DNA of 29,920 nt from JAJYVT01 sp027339205 (GTDB lineage Bacteria; Actinomycetota; Acidimicrobiia; Acidimicrobiales; RAAP-2): contig DAHWOV010000077.1 of NCBI GenBank assembly GCA_027339205.1, forward strand, positions 1-29,920, written 5' to 3'. The position numbers were made by a program, and so were the translations under genes. The notes beneath the pieces were generated by a model that made no database searches, had not been told where the DNA came from, and saw only the letters and a list, made by a program, of their open reading frames with translations. Below are positions 29,600 through 29,920 of the stretch, piece by piece; position 1 is the stretch's first letter; every line of letters starts with the position of its first letter.

Positions 29600-29665
29600 A
29601 GTTTTCGACCGTAAGTGGCTATTCGAACCGCACGTCACGGGCGGGAAAGCCGAACCGGTCCCACC

Positions 29666-29920
29666 TCAAACGCCGATGATCTCGATCAGTCTCCCGAGGC
29701 CGTCGAAGTCGTCCGGGTTCCGCGTGTAGAGCGGCAGCCCGTTGGCGTGCGCCGTCGCGGCGATGAGCAGGTCGGCAAATCGGCGACGGTGGGAACGACC
29801 GATCGCCACGACTGCGGCGACGACCTGACCGTAGCTGCGGGCAGCGGGGGCATCGAAGGCAATGGCGTCGAAGGTCGCCTCCACTTGCTGCAGGCGAGCT
29901 TGTCGACGCGCCCGTTCGTC
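29666..29920 (-). CDS. PIN-domain ribonuclease toxin (VapC-like), N-terminus cut by window edge
   Basis: At least 84 residues; the frame is open to the right edge, so the N-terminus with the first catalytic Asp is outside. The visible part has the C-terminal PIN features: FDAPAARSYGQVVAAV (an upstream acidic/Tyr segment), then RRFADLLIAATAHANGLPLYTRNPDDFDGL, where the Asp of ADLLIAATA and the DDF group are metal-site residues. VapC toxins cut RNA and are paired with an antitoxin gene upstream, which here would be beyond the edge. Convergent with tRNA-Tyr, 66 bp away. Confidence 0.85.
   Translation of the reverse strand, partial: DERARRQARLQQVEATFDAIAFDAPAARSYGQVVAAVVAIGRSHRRRFADLLIAATAHANGLPLYTRNPDDFDGLGRLIEIIGV

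Noticed and set aside
1..29920. Insertion sequence, prophage or defence system
   Set aside because: No transposase, phage structural, restriction, retron or similar genes are present; the only mobile hints are the weak recombinase-like ORF and the partial VapC gene.

Overview
The window is GC-rich DNA from a bacterial chromosome, almost certainly an actinobacterium. The evidence is the GC-rich third codon positions, the frequent GTG and TTG starts, the tRNA-Ser / SRP RNA / dnaX / recR and lysC / asd neighbourhoods, and many genes that begin only 5-9 nt after a TANNNT -10 box (leaderless mRNAs). A member of the Acidimicrobiia or a related deep lineage is my guess; nothing here proves the class. 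Almost all of the window is metabolic and housekeeping DNA. I see no insertion sequence, prophage, CRISPR array or recognisable defence island.

Layout. (1) 1-2570, minus strand: a metal-export pair, a small HMA metallochaperone followed by a P1B-type ATPase that runs off the left edge, behind a MerR/CueR-type promoter. (2) 2570-3478: a poorly conserved stretch with a possibly truncated recombinase-like ORF, ending at the 3' end of tRNA-Ser(GGA). (3) 3479-7017: tRNA-Ser, the SRP 4.5S RNA, dnaX, recR and a SixA-like phosphatase. (4) 7030-8667: guaA, carrying an unusual Gly-Gly-Gly-Ser-Arg tandem repeat. (5) 8773-17516: a carbon-assimilation cluster. It holds thiolase, crotonyl-CoA carboxylase/reductase, methylmalonyl/ethylmalonyl-CoA epimerase, an acyl-CoA carboxylase beta subunit with a possible small epsilon partner, a D-2-hydroxyacid dehydrogenase, a B12-dependent mutase of the ethylmalonyl-CoA type and 3-hydroxybutyryl-CoA dehydrogenase. 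Together these are much of the ethylmalonyl-CoA pathway for acetyl-CoA assimilation. (6) 17614-20603: a peptidase-S51-like protein that has lost its nucleophile, an SGNH-like lipoprotein or secreted protein, and two tandem cyclophilins. (7) 20654-22944: lysC (with an internal start for a regulatory beta subunit) and asd, the entry to the aspartate-family amino acids. (8) 22945-25858: a structured leader, a UDP-sulfoquinovose synthase (SQD1/SqdB) and a membrane-anchored IPT/TIG-domain protein. (9) 25992-29920: citrate synthase, acyl-CoA thioesterase II, a GtrA-family membrane protein, a YajQ-family protein, tRNA-Tyr and a VapC-like PIN toxin cut by the right edge.

Working together: thiolase and Hbd make 3-hydroxybutyryl-CoA from acetyl-CoA. 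After a dehydration not encoded here, Ccr makes ethylmalonyl-CoA, the epimerase and the mutase convert it to methylsuccinyl-CoA, and the pathway's later propionyl-CoA can be carboxylated by the carboxylase subunit. Citrate synthase draws on the same acetyl-CoA pool. Divergent promoters with overlapping footprints join thiolase to ccr, and the anchored cyclophilin to lysC, so each pair may be regulated from one site.

The observations I find most unusual are the (GGGSR)n insertion in GuaA, the Tyr-Pro-Cys metal-site motif of the ATPase, the Ser-to-Gly change in the S51-like protein, and the density of leaderless promoters. I do not see a clearly new multi-gene system.
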